From assembly GCA_958510875.1 (NCBI GenBank), contig OY294067.1, positions 193,571,322 through 193,635,321 of the forward strand: DNA of 64,000 nucleotides, given 5' to 3'. The position numbers and the translations under genes were made by a program. The stretch is from Endomychus coccineus (taxonomy: Eukaryota; Arthropoda; Insecta; Coleoptera; Endomychidae). Each line of letters begins with the position of its first letter. Positions within the stretch are counted from its first letter, which is position 1. A model generated the notes under the pieces. The model made no database searches. It had not been told where the DNA came from and worked only from the letters and a program-made list of their open reading frames with translations. Shown here piece after piece: positions 10,895 to 23,114 of this stretch.

Positions 10895-12687
10895 TACAGG
10901 GTGTGCGTGGCAAAAATAAAACCGAAGATTCTTTGATTCGAAAAAAATTTGATGAGCCTTTTTACTTTTGCCTCAAATGTCTTGTTTACCCGGTAGAGGG
11001 CTTCAAAATTGCAAAAATAATTTTGTTTTTTCGGTATAACTTGAGAACGTGATGAAGAACTTTTACAATATTCGGCAGGTGAGTTACTGTCAATAATGGC
11101 CATTTTTGAGAGTGGAGCACAGAGCCTTAGATACCATAGAAATGGCTCAAACTTGAGGATGTAACGGGAAAAGTGTCCAGAACTTTTTTGTGGTCAATGT
11201 AATTCACTCGATATTTTTTATGTAGATAGCTTATCTAATTTGAAAACTTTTCTTACTCCTAGAAAATTTTGATAAAATCAACGGATTAGCTTGAAAAAAT
11301 TAATTTTCGAGTCTCTGCAATTTTGGCTTACTAATTTTACTTGATTAAAATACCTTAGTTGCCTTTGCTTTTTTAATGTCATTTTGGCATTTGAAGAAAA
11401 TTTATTCTCAAAGCTGTCAGTTTTTACTTTGCTTTTAGTAAAAATTTTATAAAATTATGGCTCAAAATTTCACTAACACTGAAATGGTTGATATGTTATT
11501 GATTTATGGACTTTGTCGTTGCAATGGCCGGAGAAGGGAAAGATATCCGCATCGCAGAATTCCAATTCGGCAAACCTTCGCGAAACTGGCAAATTTGAAG
11601 CAAATCGCAGAGAAACTGGACGCAGACGGATAAGAAGGACGTTAGAGCTCGAAGAAGCGATACTGGAAGCGGTTGAAACTGAACCTGGGATAAGCACACT
11701 ACGTTTGGGACTTCGTATTGGAGCCTCAAAATCATCAGTTCATAATGTACTGAAAGAAGAACTGTTGTATCCCTATCATATTAAAACAGTTCAAGACTTA
11801 TTGCCCATGGATCCAGGTCATCGGCTAGATTTCTGTCGGCTTATTGTCCAAAGACAAAACGCAAACCCCAATTTTTGTAGAAGAATTCTGTTCACGGACG
11901 AAGATACTTTCACGAGATGTGGTCTTTTTAACCTCCATAATGAACATTTCAATGCTGATGAAAATCCTCATGAAACGGAAGTTACAAGTTTTGTTGTTTC
12001 TTTTAATTTAGCATTTGTTTTTCCTAAATAATCACATCGTTTCCCCATTTCTATTGTTTTTATTATTCGTGTTTTACCGAGATATTAACCATTTCAGTGT
12101 TAGTGAAATTTTGAGCCATAATTTTATAAAATTTTTACGGAAAACAAAGTAAAAACTGACAGTTTTGAGAATAAATTCTACAAATGCCAAAATGACATTA
12201 GAAAAGCAAAGGCAACTAAGGTATTTTAATGAAGTAAAATTAGTAAGCCAAAATTGCAGAGACTCGAAAATTATTTTTTTCAAGCTAATCCGTTGATTTT
12301 ATCAAAATTTTCTAAGAGTAAGAAAAGTTTTCAAATTAGATAAGCAATCTACATAAAAAATATAGAGTGAATTACATCGACCACAAAAAAGTTCTGGACA
12401 CTTTTCCCGTTACGTCCCCAAGTTTGAGCCATTTCTATGGTCTCTAAGGCTCTATGCTCCGCTCTCAAAAACGGCTATTATTGACTAACTCATCTGCCAA
12501 ATATTGTAAAAGTCCTTCATCACGTTCTCAAGTTATACCGAAAAAATAAAATTATTTTTGCAACTTTGAAGCCCTCTACCCGCTAAACAAGACACTTGAG
12601 GCAAAAGTAAAAAGGCTCATCAAATTTTTTTCGAATCAAAGAATCTTCGGTTTTATTTTTGCCACGCAGTTCGAGGACACCTGTATA
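10895..12687. mobile_element. Long-TIR mariner-like element nested in the gypsy 3' LTR
   Basis: Inverted repeats of about 600 bp run from 10895 to about 11494 and from about 12081 to 12687. They begin TACAGGGTGTGCGTGGC on the left and end with the complementary GCCACGCAG...CCTGTATA on the right. The TIRs are unusually long and include the start of the transposase gene: the ATG context at 11457 is repeated inverted at 12085-12120. Between them sits a truncated transposase. The right end of the gene has been lost, so this looks like an internal-deletion or fold-back derivative. Confidence 0.82.
11457..12031 (+). pseudogene. Truncated IS630/mariner-type transposase
   Basis: From the ATG at 11457 the frame reads into a YGLCRCNGRRRERYPHRRIP block, the N-terminal DNA-binding region of this insect transposase family, until a stop near 11630. 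Homology then passes to the frame open at 11513-12031 (AILEAVETEPGISTLRLGLR, VHNVLKEELLYPYHIKTVQ), so a frameshift lies near 11600. The first catalytic Asp region is present (RILFTDEDTF), followed by NPHE. The second and third Asp blocks are missing because the gene runs straight into the right TIR. Catalytically dead. Confidence 0.85.
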
Positions 12688-12824
12688 TACCGATTAGTGA
12701 AACTAAGTGGAGGTACACGAGCCGGGGCAATGGCACTTGGGATTGTCATGCATGTTGGTTGTTGAAGGAACACTTTTATTCATATAGTTAGTTTCAATTC
12801 AAGTCTCAGTGTCGATATACTGCA

Positions 12825-13607
12825 TAATTTACTATTAAGTATGATAACAGTTATTTTTCTATTATCATTATTATTCTTGCACATAATTGTTAAATCACTT
12901 AGGTGTATTTTTTTAGCTTATATGTTATGTTTTTAATGTATTATTATAATTATTATATTGCTTGAATCTACCCTGCTTAGGTAGATCATCTGGCGCTAAA
13001 GTACTCTAACCTTCCTTGGAACTTGTATAAAGTGTGAGAATGCAATGACACATTGATTAGATTTCGTAATGGGCAATTTAGTCTCAAGGAGGGTTATTTA
13101 TACCATGTATCGTTCAGCACCATACTCGTTCCGCTGATAATCTCAAGAGATTGAACTATTAGTAGACAGTAGTAATGTTACTGTTCGACATAGAGAATCA
13201 GTTTATTTCTCAATTCATAAATTTTATCTAATATACTTGAATGTTGGATAAGTGAACTCTTTCCTGTAAGGCTATTTTATGTTCATCCTAGTACATAGCT
13301 TAACACATGGACTTTACCTTTTCTTGTCTAGATCTTTTCTTAAAATTTCATCATTGGTACTGATTGATTTAATCATTACGAGTGTACTTGAGTATTTACT
13401 GTTTACTTCATCAGCATCACTTTATAAGTATGCACTATGCAGTGCAGTATTGTTCTTTTAGGATTACCATATAGAATAAATCGTATAAAACGTTGATAGA
13501 AAATTGTTAGGTAAAATTATAAGATCTGAAAATGAGTATAAGTTTGATACTGAAGAGACAAAGATGTTGAATATAATCAGTCATTAAGTGATGAAAATCC
13601 ATTCTAA
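12825..13607. other. Non-coding stretch, nothing recognised
   Basis: AT-rich sequence without protein similarity on either strand; probably intron 2 of the minus-strand helicase gene if that gene is intact. Confidence 0.4.
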
Positions 13608-13824
13608 ACTTGAATAAAATAACTATTAAAAGTTTGATTTTCACTAATTTAATGAACTATAATTAACTTAATTAATTAGTAACTATAATTTTACAAACAC
13701 CCTACCTTCTTCAAACGAATATTACAAAGTACTTTGTAATATTTGTTTGAACAAGCAAACCTATAGTTACATTTATTTATTAAATTAGTGAAAATGAAAC
13801 ATTCAATAGTTATTTTATTCAAGT
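13608..13824. mobile_element. Hairpin MITE
   Basis: Near-palindrome of 217 bp. ACTTGAATAAAATAACTATT at the left end is matched by its complement at the right end, and the arms stay complementary for about 70 bp (for example TTTTCACTAATTTAAT). No ORF. A TA or longer duplication was not clear. Confidence 0.7.
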
Positions 13825-14370
13825 AGACAAGGTTGTTTTTATATTACTTGATGCATCAGTTATTAATAAATGAATCAATTGTTGAGTTTCTAAATCTTTA
13901 TATGTTAATGTTTCCTGGATAAAATTTGGTGGGGTTATTCAACGTGGATAAAAAGCATCTTTTCAGCAAGATTAATTAAAATAATTCACTACCCAATTCA
14001 TGTTTGAAGATAAACATAATAATTATCACTTTCAAACTCAACTTTTATTAATTATTGTTTCACCAACACCTGCACACACAAAAGTATAAATAATGATTTT
14101 CTTCGTTCACTAGAAAACATCAGAACTATAGTATAATGAATTATTACTTCAGATATTTATACTAATAGTTCATTTTGGGGATTAAAAAATAATAAAGTGT
14201 TTTCTTACTTCCAGTATGACAATTTAGAATTTATCGGTTTGAGTCTCAAAATAAAATCTTTTGATTCCAGACACAAAATTCCTTGTGGAAATTCAGTTCA
14301 CAATCTTAGTTTTACTCTGCTTGTGGAGGTTCAGCAAGTATTGGAGATGTATCTATTCATATTAAGATCA

Positions 14371-14928
<558 letters not shown>

Positions 14929-15058
14929 TCAACAAGACAATGGTTAATTTTTATAGTATTACATATAACCGAGCAGCGACAATAATTCAAATGATCCCTC
15001 TATATGTCTAAGTGGTTCGTTTACTTGGTGTTCACAAGTGAGGAGTTCGATTCGAATG

Positions 15059-15106
15059 TCTGTGTGTGTGTTTCTGTGTGTATGCGTTTGTATGTGTATG
15101 TGCAAA
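15059..15106 (+). repeat. TG-rich microsatellite
   Basis: Imperfect TG dinucleotide tract (TGTGTGTGTGTTTCTGTGTG and following TATG/TGTG steps) inside helicase intron 1. Confidence 0.8.
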
Positions 15107-15599
15107 TTTTACAATTTGCCACTAAAGGATTGTCTACGTGCATTTTGGCATCTTGGTATTTGCAGCACGAGACAGCAAAATCCACCGCATCTTGAAGACA
15201 AGGAACCTATGATGTCGAATATTTCTGGTACGAATAGAACTCGTCTTCCGATACAGTAATAGTGACCAACGGGAGGGCGCAAGTAAATTTAGGAATATTC
15301 GAGATGCTTAGGTCACCAGTATATAAGGCAAAGCAGCTATCGCTGCGGTTGCCGCCAATGTGCGTTTAGATCTGTTGGGAAGTGCAGAAGTTGCGTATTA
15401 GTCAAGTACTGCACTGAAAAAATATGCCCGGACCTTCATATGGCAAATACAGAAAGGTTTATCAAGAACGTCGTAAGTACCTCCCCCAGGAAAAGTGAAC
15501 CCAAAAATATGCAAGCCAACTAAGTGATATGTAATGGAGTCAACACGGTTTTGAAAGAGTACAATTTCAAAAGACATGCCTCCAAATACTTGCAAAAAT

Positions 15600-16180
15600 A
15601 GAAAATCTAAATGGGCGACTAAGAACTGACAATAGGAAAGATAAAAAAGAATTGTCCGTCAACAAAACATCTTTCTAAAACGCAGTGAAAAAGACGAAGA
15701 TATCGTTCGGGCGAGTTATGTTATCAGTAAGAAAGTGGAGGCAGTTTCCATAACACAAATTTGTGAAAGAGCTCAATAAAAGTCGCAAATATCTTGTGCC
15801 CAGAAGAAACTAAATGTTCTCAGATTGTTAATTCAAGAGAACAGTTGCAAGATGAATAGATGCAATGACAGAAAACATAAACGTCGCTCTTGGCGAAGCT
15901 GTGGAAGAATGTGTTGCTTTTCTCAAAAACATTTTTCAAAGCACTAGACAAAAGCATTGATATTACTGATGTAACGCAACTAGTAATTTTTATTCTTGCA
16001 ATCGACCAAAATATGAGAGTAACAGAACATTTGCTCGTGCTTCCAGCAATGAAAAACACTACAAACAAGACATTAGTGAGAGTGGTGGCTAAAAAATATT
16101 GCCATTCTTCAAGAAAATCAATTATTAAAATTCACGCACGTAATAGAGACGGTTGTTTCGTGTCTGAATTTCATTAAATC
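15600..16180 (+). pseudogene. hAT transposase relic (GTF2IRD2/ZBED-like)
   Basis: Around 15650-15780 the translation reads QQNIFLKRSEKDEDIVRASY, and around 15890-16090 it reads FFKALDKSIDITDVTQLVIF, then TEHLLVLPAMKNTT. These are the hallmarks of the GTF2IRD2/FAM200-like hAT transposases, where the DIT/DTT block holds a catalytic Asp. The frame changes at least twice. It lies antisense to the helicase gene within intron 1, with no intact TIR seen. Non-functional. Confidence 0.7.
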
Positions 16181-17941
16181 AAGAATCAACGCCAGATCTA
16201 GCAATTCCACAGGACTTGGAAACGGAATATGTAGACATAATTCTCCATCAGTAGGTTTGCTGCCACAGTAAGGGCAAAAACGCAAGTGCAAACTTTCATC
16301 AACATCATTCTTTATCGTGAAGTTCTCTACCTCAGTATGGGCAAAATGAGGAAGTGCAAACTTCCATTGATATGAAGATTAAACCTGAATTGGTCTAACC
16401 TTTGGGAAAACATGGATGGTTACCTGATTTCACATTTTTTGTTGAAGTTACACAAGAAACAAGTACAATTTGACCATGAAGCTATTCATCCATGTAAAAC
16501 CTTTTCAAAGCTAACTTTGGTTGTGAGGAAATCAGATAAGTATGTGACGTAAATATTGTTTTCCCACCCTAGCTGCTCACAATAAGTTTACAAGAATACT
16601 CTAATACAGGAACTATCTATTGAATACATAATTTACATCCAGATTTGATGATTTCTATTCACATGAAGCTCAATTCCAAATATTCATAATGTGTTGTGCA
16701 AGTTGAAATGTCACTTCGAATGATATTTGCAAAAGTCAGTTATAGGAGGTATTTCGAAGACTTTTATGTCACAAAAGCTTCTAAAGATAAATATCAAATT
16801 ATATATATGTATAAAGTAATGTTTCTGTTCGGCTCTTCAAAAATTAATTTCATGAAATTGAAAAATAATCCAGGATTATCGATACTAATTTGGAAAACAA
16901 CTTAAGTGTAGCAACATCAGTTTCACGATATATTGAAGTTGCAAAACAAGGCTATCTGTAGTTTCTCATTAATTGGACTTATAGGCCTGTATGACTATAA
17001 GTTATTTGTTAAATAGTGTTTATTAATTTAATTTTATGGATTTATCACTTGATTATAATAAGTACCAATCTACCAACACTAAAGGTATACTTACATACCT
17101 GTACCTGCTTCTTTCTTTAATAAGTATTCATTTTATCAATTGTATAATTTTTCTATTCAGCGACTACAAAAAAAGGTTGCCCTTGCCTGTTCTAATAGTA
17201 TCAATTACAAACTTCTATTAAGCACTGGCTTATGGTCATGATATTCAACATACAATGTTGAGGAAATTTAAAAAAACACTGAAAGTTTACCTTCCTTATA
17301 AACATGAATAAACAATAATATCGGAAAGTATCCAAATTAAAAATACAATTGTGTTTATCACAGAAGTAAATTTAATATCTCCAAACTATACAATAATTTA
17401 ATTTAATAAAGAACAAATAACCAAATTTTAAATTTTGAGGCATCATGTCCATTTGTCTAATGTCCTTTCAAGAGCATCAAATATAATCTACCCATGTCTA
17501 CATTGATATTTCGATACCTAGATACATATTTTGGCAAATAAGTTGCCATCTTCAATAGAATGATAGAAAGAGAGAAAAAATATACATTTATTTCAAACTT
17601 TTGTTGGCCACAGTTACTATGAACATATTAGCATGTCCTTTCAAATCAATTGAACCTGAAAAAATATTTTCAATTAACAATACTTTTCAAGATTAATTCT
17701 TACTCTAGTCTGGCAGGTGAACGATAAGAGAAACTTGAATTATCAAAGTTGTTACAATCCTGAACTTCATCAAATACTTACTCATTTTCAGATTCAGATC
17801 TACTAACGTAAACACATTTGTAATTAACTCCATCTCATCATAATAAATGTACCTAAGTATAAATAGCTTGATAAATAAGTACCTCAGCGAAGTAAAAATT
17901 GAGACCATTTTAAACACATACAATAATAACTAGAAACATAC
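16181..17941. other. Helicase intron 1, remaining part
   Basis: Short unrelated ORFs only. Nothing recognised apart from AT-rich sequence. Confidence 0.4.
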
Positions 17942-17964
17942 CGTCTTCCTGTCCTTCCCCTCAT
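17942..17964 (-). CDS. p68-like helicase, first coding exon
   Basis: ATG at 17964 starts a 23-nt coding exon (MRGRTGR plus two bases) ending in a donor ACG|GTATGT. The two leftover bases join the first base of the acceptor exon at 14905 to form an Arg codon, and the resulting RG/RS-rich start continues without interruption into the helicase frame. The phase match and the RGG-like composition support it; no transcript evidence is available. Intron 1 would be 14906-17941 (about 3.0 kb). Confidence 0.6.
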
Positions 17965-18361
17965 TTGTAGATTATAAGCAAATCAATGATTAAAAATGAT
18001 TTTGTGTCCTATATTCATCCAAACACTACAACGATAAACCTATCACAATACACAATCACAGAACTAACCACTACTAACACAATGGAAGTGGAGGGCAATG
18101 GACCAATTATTATTGTCTAATTCCAATACCACAAAAGAATTAAACAACCATATCCAATTCGAATCGTTAAACAATAATTGGTATATCCTTCCCACTGAAC
18201 CTAAATTGTAATTAAGTTCAGTGATCCGTGATCCGTCGTTATCGATTCTTTATTAACCTTGAAACACAGAACTAGTACCTAGAACCCTAGTAAGTTTTGA
18301 CCACTGAAATATATGTAGTTGTTTACGTATAATTCAGTGGTTTTGACTACAGTGACTATTA

Positions 18362-18743
18362 ATGGTCACGTGCGGAGCTCGAACAGAAGATCTTGATATT
18401 TTGTCCATTTTTCCTCCTCTTTCAAGACTATGTTCTGCTCTGCCGGTGCGGAGAATTCGATGACATACATAGTCTTGATTAGTTTATCGAGGAGGACAAC
18501 GTCAGGCCTATTTGCTTGTATGGACCAGACGGTCGGAAACGGGTAATTCCAGAAGATCTGGCATTTTTCGTTTCCGACAACGGAGTCAATATCTCCTGGC
18601 ATGTAAGGCAGCACCGGCTCTTGGTCTATTCCGTACGAGTGCCTTAGATGGTAATACAGCACCCGTAGGGCCGCATTATGGAAGACCCGTTTTGCCATAA
18701 CACCAGGCACACGACGAGTCTTGACAGAGTTGGTAACATTCAA
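18362..18743 (-). pseudogene. R2-like non-LTR retrotransposon, C-terminal endonuclease segment
   Basis: The frame (125 residues, open at 18366-18743) contains NRPDVVLLDKLIKTMYVIEF and KEEEKWTKYQDLLFEL. This is the RPD...D...E...EKxxKYxxL arrangement of the restriction-like endonuclease found at the C-terminus of R2/NeSL/Dong-group non-LTR retrotransposons. It is the 3' part of the element and lies in minus orientation. The RT part follows immediately at higher coordinates but in the opposite orientation. Confidence 0.72.
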
Positions 18744-18744
18744 G

Positions 18745-19117
18745 AGGGGAGTTTTCTAAGGAGACTCCTTGAGTCCCCTCTTGTTCAATATCTCACTGCT
18801 GCCGCTCTCCATTGCTTTAAGACGGACTCGTGGATATTACTCTGGACCACCGAACGACCGGAGGCATCAGATCACCCATATATTTTACGTGGATGATTTG
18901 AAACTGTATGCCTCTGGGAGAAGAACCTCCATCAATCTCTCAATGTGGTTCAGGAATATACATGAGCCGTAGGCATGGAGTTGGGATTGGACAAATGCGT
19001 AGTGTTTCATTTGAGGAGAGGACGATCTCCGGAAGTGTACGAGAATATGCAGCTTGCCGACGGAAGCATCTTTAAACACCTTGATGCTGGAGAGACCTAT
19101 CGATACCTGGGAAAGGA
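18745..19117 (+). pseudogene. R2-like RT fragment, inverted relative to its endonuclease part
   Basis: Plus-strand translation gives GDSLSPLLFNISLLPLSIAL (RT motif 4), HIFYVDDLKLYASG (catalytic YVDD) and then, after a frame change, GMELGLDKCVVFHLRRG and GETYRYLG. These are RT motifs of the same R2-like group. RT precedes the endonuclease in the element, so the order is right but the orientation is flipped. This is the pattern of 5' inversion by twin priming. A 10-bp inverted repeat (CAAGAGGGGA at 18741-18750, TCCCCTCTTG at 18774-18783) marks the junction. Similarity stops at about 19117, where a dispersed repeat begins. Confidence 0.75.
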
Positions 19118-19465
19118 ATGTTATTGGAAATTTTTTTGGTTGTACGCAGCTTTTACACATAAGGTTGTGCAACTTTAATGCGTTAATTTACCCCCACCCC
19201 CTTTTTTTGCAACATAAGTTAATCGGAATGGATGCAACTTTTGGAGAGGGTATGAATACGCTATGTGCTATTCAATTATTGAAATAATTACACTTATTCG
19301 GAATTACGGAGGCTTAGAAAAGTCACTATACATTCATTACCGTGTATATACCAGGGAATGCATATTCGGAATCCACGCATTACTGTTGAAATAATGAACT
19401 GTTTAGCCGGAGTTTACCCGTAATACCCATATTTTCTGCCTGTCCCAAAATAAATTAAAACTAAA
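19118..19465 (+). repeat. Dispersed repeat, copy 1
   Basis: It matches 53998-54300 in the same orientation, including GCAACATAAGTTAATCGGAATG, TTGAAATAATGAACT and AAATAATTACACTTATTC. There is one indel of about 25 bp between the copies. Non-coding; class unknown. Confidence 0.8.
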
Positions 19466-19509
19466 ATTAAAGTTTGTTACACACATTTCGAATTCGAACA
19501 TAAAGAAAC

Positions 19510-19548
19510 TGGTTCTTTGTAGCTCAGAAGGTAGAGCGCCCGCCTCGT
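19510..19548 (+). repeat. tRNA-like 5' half (possible SINE head)
   Basis: TAGCTCAGAAGGTAGAGCG is a D-arm/A-box-like sequence preceded by GGTTCTTTG and followed by CCCGCCTCG. No B box or complementary acceptor arm follows, so it is not a tRNA gene. Confidence 0.45.
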
Positions 19549-20330
19549 CTCATATCTATCTTTTGATCATTGGAAATGATATATTTAATTGAATGAGTGG
19601 GATTACTATCAATTTGTTGAGATAAGGATCCTATTAGAAATTTCATTTTTCATGACATGATACTTATTCAAGGAAAGTCATCAATAGAGAAAACAATTTG
19701 TATCTGATCATATGTATCATATTCCTATACCTAAAATGCATAGTTGTTAATACCAACCCCCTTTCCCATTCCTCAACAAAGACAAGTACCGATCTTAATG
19801 AAATTTTGAACTCGACCTTCAAAAGAAGAGGGTCTGTCTACATGGGATTCCGAAAGAACTGCCCCAACCCATTCATCTCCCTTTAAAGCAGACAAATATC
19901 ATTTTGATTTAAGTCTGCACACACTTTACATGGAATTTAGAATTATCAACGCCAAACCCCTTTTCTACCCTTTAAAATATTTGAATCTTTCTCCTGGCTG
20001 CGTCTGATCTTCCATATACATCTTCAGATATGATTGATTCCTTGTAATATCTCGGTTCACCCAACTCAGAAACCATTACTTCAATCAGATGATCCGGAGT
20101 ATTGAGTTACGTTCGGTCCAGCAGTTGCCTTCCGATCATGTGCTTATGACTTCACGTAGTTGACTAGTTGCAACATCAACCTTTTCATTTGGTAACTGGA
20201 TTGCAACATCATAGTATTTGTCGTCATCTTCCATCTCCAGTTCGACTTTGTGGAACCGGATACCATTACTATACTGAGAACTGCTCGATTTAGCATAAAC
20301 ACCGCAGTATTCACCACCTCTAGTGTGATC
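19549..20330. other. Non-coding spacer
   Basis: No recognisable gene or repeat on either strand. Confidence 0.4.
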
Positions 20331-21187
20331 GAATTAGCTTTTTGGAGTTTTTAATTCTGAGTTCGGAGAAAAAAATTGCTTCAAGTAGATAATGATGATA
20401 CAAATTGAAGGAACTAAAATCGAACATTTTTCAATCGTCGCAACAGGTCCAAAAAAAATGGTGAAAATGGCCAAAACAGTTTTTTCGAGTCGGACATCGT
20501 CGGATTGAGCACTTTTGTAAAATGACCCTAAAAAAGTTGTGGTGTGTTAATGCGCTATTTTTTTCACGAGATCATCTTCTTCAATAGTTAATGAACAACT
20601 TACCAAATTTCCAATCTCTTATCTTTCGTAAAAGTTACTAAAACAATTATTTTAAATAATGGTATTCCGTGCATCATCCGTTACTGTCACATCACTTCTG
20701 TCTCTTGATAATTACTCCCATCCTATTGTAATGTGTATTAATAATTTAATTGTATAATACAAAAATATAAAATTATCATTCCTCTCCAACAATATTATAA
20801 TTACATTGTCTAGTATTACAACATTTTGGAACTGAAGTAAATAACAAAATATTTTGTAATGTTTAACATGCTATACGATGATTTTTTCCAATTTTTCTCA
20901 ATTTGCGGGGTCACCGCTGGTCCAATCGGGTTTATTCGCAGCTCATTTTTTCCGTCTTCCTACGGCGCATAAGGTTATCGGAAACTTTTTCCTTTTCAAC
21001 TCAATCCGACGATGTCCGACGCGAAAAACCTGTTTTGGCCATCTTCACCATTTTTTTTGGACCTGTTGGGACGATTGAAAAATGTTCGATTTTGGTTCCT
21101 TCAATTTGTATCATTATTATCTACTTAAAGCATTTTTTTCTCCGAACTCAGAATTATTCAAAAATTACCGCCATTTTTAGCTAATTC
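20331..21187. mobile_element. Long-TIR non-autonomous element
   Basis: GAATTAGCT at 20331 and AGCTAATTC ending at 21187 are the outer ends of inverted repeats of about 175-190 bp. The arms share CAATCCGACGATGTCCGAC (reverse complement on the left), the GGTCCAAAAAAAATGGTGAA block and TACAAATTGAAGGAACTAAA. The centre (about 480 bp) has no transposase. The superfamily is unresolved. Confidence 0.8.
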
Positions 21188-21633
21188 TATCATACTACTC
21201 AGTCCATAGTGACTTTGATAGATCCTACGCAAGAATCACTGTACTAGCCTTTGTCTAAAGCAGATGTGACAGAAAATAAAATCTGTCCATGTGACACCGA
21301 CAACCACTCACAATTAACTTTTGCTGAAAAATAAATTCGTACGCGTCCTTCTGCATTTATAAATGACTAATCACCGATGTAGACCTCAACGGATGTTGAG
21401 AACTCTTTATAACAGTCTCGACTTGACGAAATGTCAGATGGTCTGCAGTTCCAGTGACTGAAAGCTCCCAAATGCCTGCAGAAAAGTCTGTAGATCTGAA
21501 GGAAAAAACCTATTTCTTTTTGTTTTACTCCTTTTCAACCATACATAAAAGGCAATTGCACACTTTCGTCGCCAATGAAATCATTCTTCATCCATAGTAT
21601 TAGATTACAAAATAAATTATTATCTAACCATAC

Positions 21634-21927
21634 CATCGACATCATCGACATATACATATGGATTGCGCGTGGCAATGATAAGCGCGGGTAGTGCCGGCGT
21701 GAGAGAGGGGAAAACGAAGAGGACTAATACTGTCTTTGTCTACTTTATCTATCGTGTTTCTATTGGCCGCTGCGTTGCCATGGAAATGCAACATGACTGT
21801 AGCTAGTATGTTTACGTCCCGAGCCGATAGATAAAGACAGTATTAGGCCTCTTCGTTTTCCCCTCTCTCACGCCGGCACTACCCGCGCTTATCATTGCCA
21901 CGCGCAGTCCATATGTATATGTCGATG
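21634..21927. mobile_element. MITE with 8-bp target duplication
   Basis: Arms of about 115 bp (CATCGACATATACATATGG outward; GC-rich CCGGCGTGAGAGAGGGG inside) are inverted copies. The direct repeat AACCATAC flanks the element at 21626-21633 and 21928-21935. CA...TG ends and 8-bp duplications fit the hAT or P superfamilies. The left end carries an extra CATCGACAT. Confidence 0.82.
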
Positions 21928-22159
21928 AACCATACACAAACAAATATAAAAAGTTAGGTTATAAATGTCACGTATAGCTTAGTGAAAAACGATATGCCTA
22001 AAACAGTTGAGAAAGTTGGCGAGTGTATGAAATAGGACGCAACTTCGCATTTCGCAAATCGCAATTCGCGCCTCTTTGAAGTAACCTTTAATCATCTTTA
22101 CCTCAATTTATTTATAGTACCTCTATGTTTGCTGCCATAGAGGATACATCTATGTTGTC

Positions 22160-22800
22160 GCAGTAGTTTTGTAGTTAGTACCACGGTCGTACATACAGGT
22201 CTCGAAACTCGGGGCTGTTTCCTATGTGAGAAGTGGGACCGCTAAGCGTCGACTGTCGCGTAGTATCAAAAGACGTCACGGGTGGCGAGGGATGTTCTCT
22301 GGCACGTATACGACCGTGTTCTCTGACAACTGTCAGTTGACTTGTAAACACAAGGAATACCTGCGTTTTTAGAAACAAATTACGAAACCGTGCATTGTGC
22401 CGAAATGTAAAAGGGGTACAAAAGTGTAAAGCAAGAAACTTCTGTTTTTAAAGTGCCGAAAGATGCGGAAATGCGGAAAAAGTGGATGCTTGCGATTCCG
22501 GATAGAAATCGTTTTAACGAAGTCTTTTGTGTGCATCATGTATAACGAAGAAGGGGAAGTTATTTTTAAGGTGAGTAATACATTTTAACAAGAGTAACAG
22601 TTCTATTCCTCTCTCAAATCAGAATACTTAGTAACACTGTTTGCGATTCCGGAAAGAAATCGTTTTACCGATCCAAGCGCTAGCTAGTGGCTGAGCGAGG
22701 GACTACGAGTATGGCGACGCGTAAGAGACCCATGTCTCAAACATATGAATCTCCAGACCTGTATGTACCACCGTGGTTAGTACTGTTAGTAGCACATACC
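22160..22800 (+). mobile_element. TIR element carrying a THAP domain remnant
   Basis: The block TACATACAGGTCT with the outer CCACGGT is found at 22180-22204 and, inverted, at 22753-22780. Between them lies a plus-strand THAP zinc-finger remnant (see 22390-22572). A THAP domain next to transposon ends suggests a P-element-like or THAP9-like origin, though no transposase catalytic core is present. A segment around TGCGATTCCGGATAGAAATCG (22491-22511) is repeated at 22644-22664. Confidence 0.6.
22390..22572 (+). pseudogene. THAP-type zinc finger exon, frameshifted
   Basis: The translation begins CIVPKCKRGTKV, the C-x4-C start of a THAP domain, followed by a stop. In the next frame it continues VFKVPKDAEMRKKWMLAIPD and then FCVHH, the conserved P, W and C-x2-H of the C2CH module. 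Homology then reaches a potential donor (AAG|GTGAGT, about 22570). One frameshift within the first third inactivates it. It lies about 540 bp upstream of the sphingosine kinase start but is bracketed by TIRs, so it belongs to the mobile element. Confidence 0.65.
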
Positions 22801-23114
22801 ACAGAACAACCTTAAAGTTAATGTCAATGTGTCAATGTCAATTCAACTTTCGTTGTATTGGTATATTGCACTTGCAAGTCTGCTGCTGTCCCATCAAATT
22901 CAAATCAAAAACAATGAATCGTTTAGTAGTTAGTAGATAATAAAAGATTAGAAAGCGATTCTGAGTAGCGTTTGATTACAGTTTAATTGTTCTTGTTATC
23001 TTATTATTCGTTCAATCTTCAATCCCCAAGTTATTGGAAAATAGTGGTTAGGGTGAAAGTGTATTATCTTCGAATATTTATGTGTTCAGACTGTATTAGT
23101 TTCTTCTCAAAATA

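Larger units (their letters stand above)
7453..12824 (+). mobile_element. Second Ty3/gypsy element with nested insertions
   Basis: The element is bounded by a 195-bp 5' LTR (7453-7647) and a 3' LTR that starts at 10773 and ends at 12824, itself split by a nested transposon. The interior is only about 3.1 kb and starts directly in RT, so gag and protease have been lost. Frameshifts and stops are frequent. It is clearly older than copy 1 and of a related but distinct family, because the RT and integrase motifs align while the LTRs do not. Target-site duplications are not recognisable. Confidence 0.85.

Noticed and set aside
19510..19548. tRNA gene
   Set aside because: Only the D-arm/A-box half exists; no anticodon stem partner, T-arm or acceptor complement follows.
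20878..21184. Overlapping ORFs of 66 and 93 residues
   Set aside because: They fall within the right terminal inverted repeat of the element at 20331-21187.
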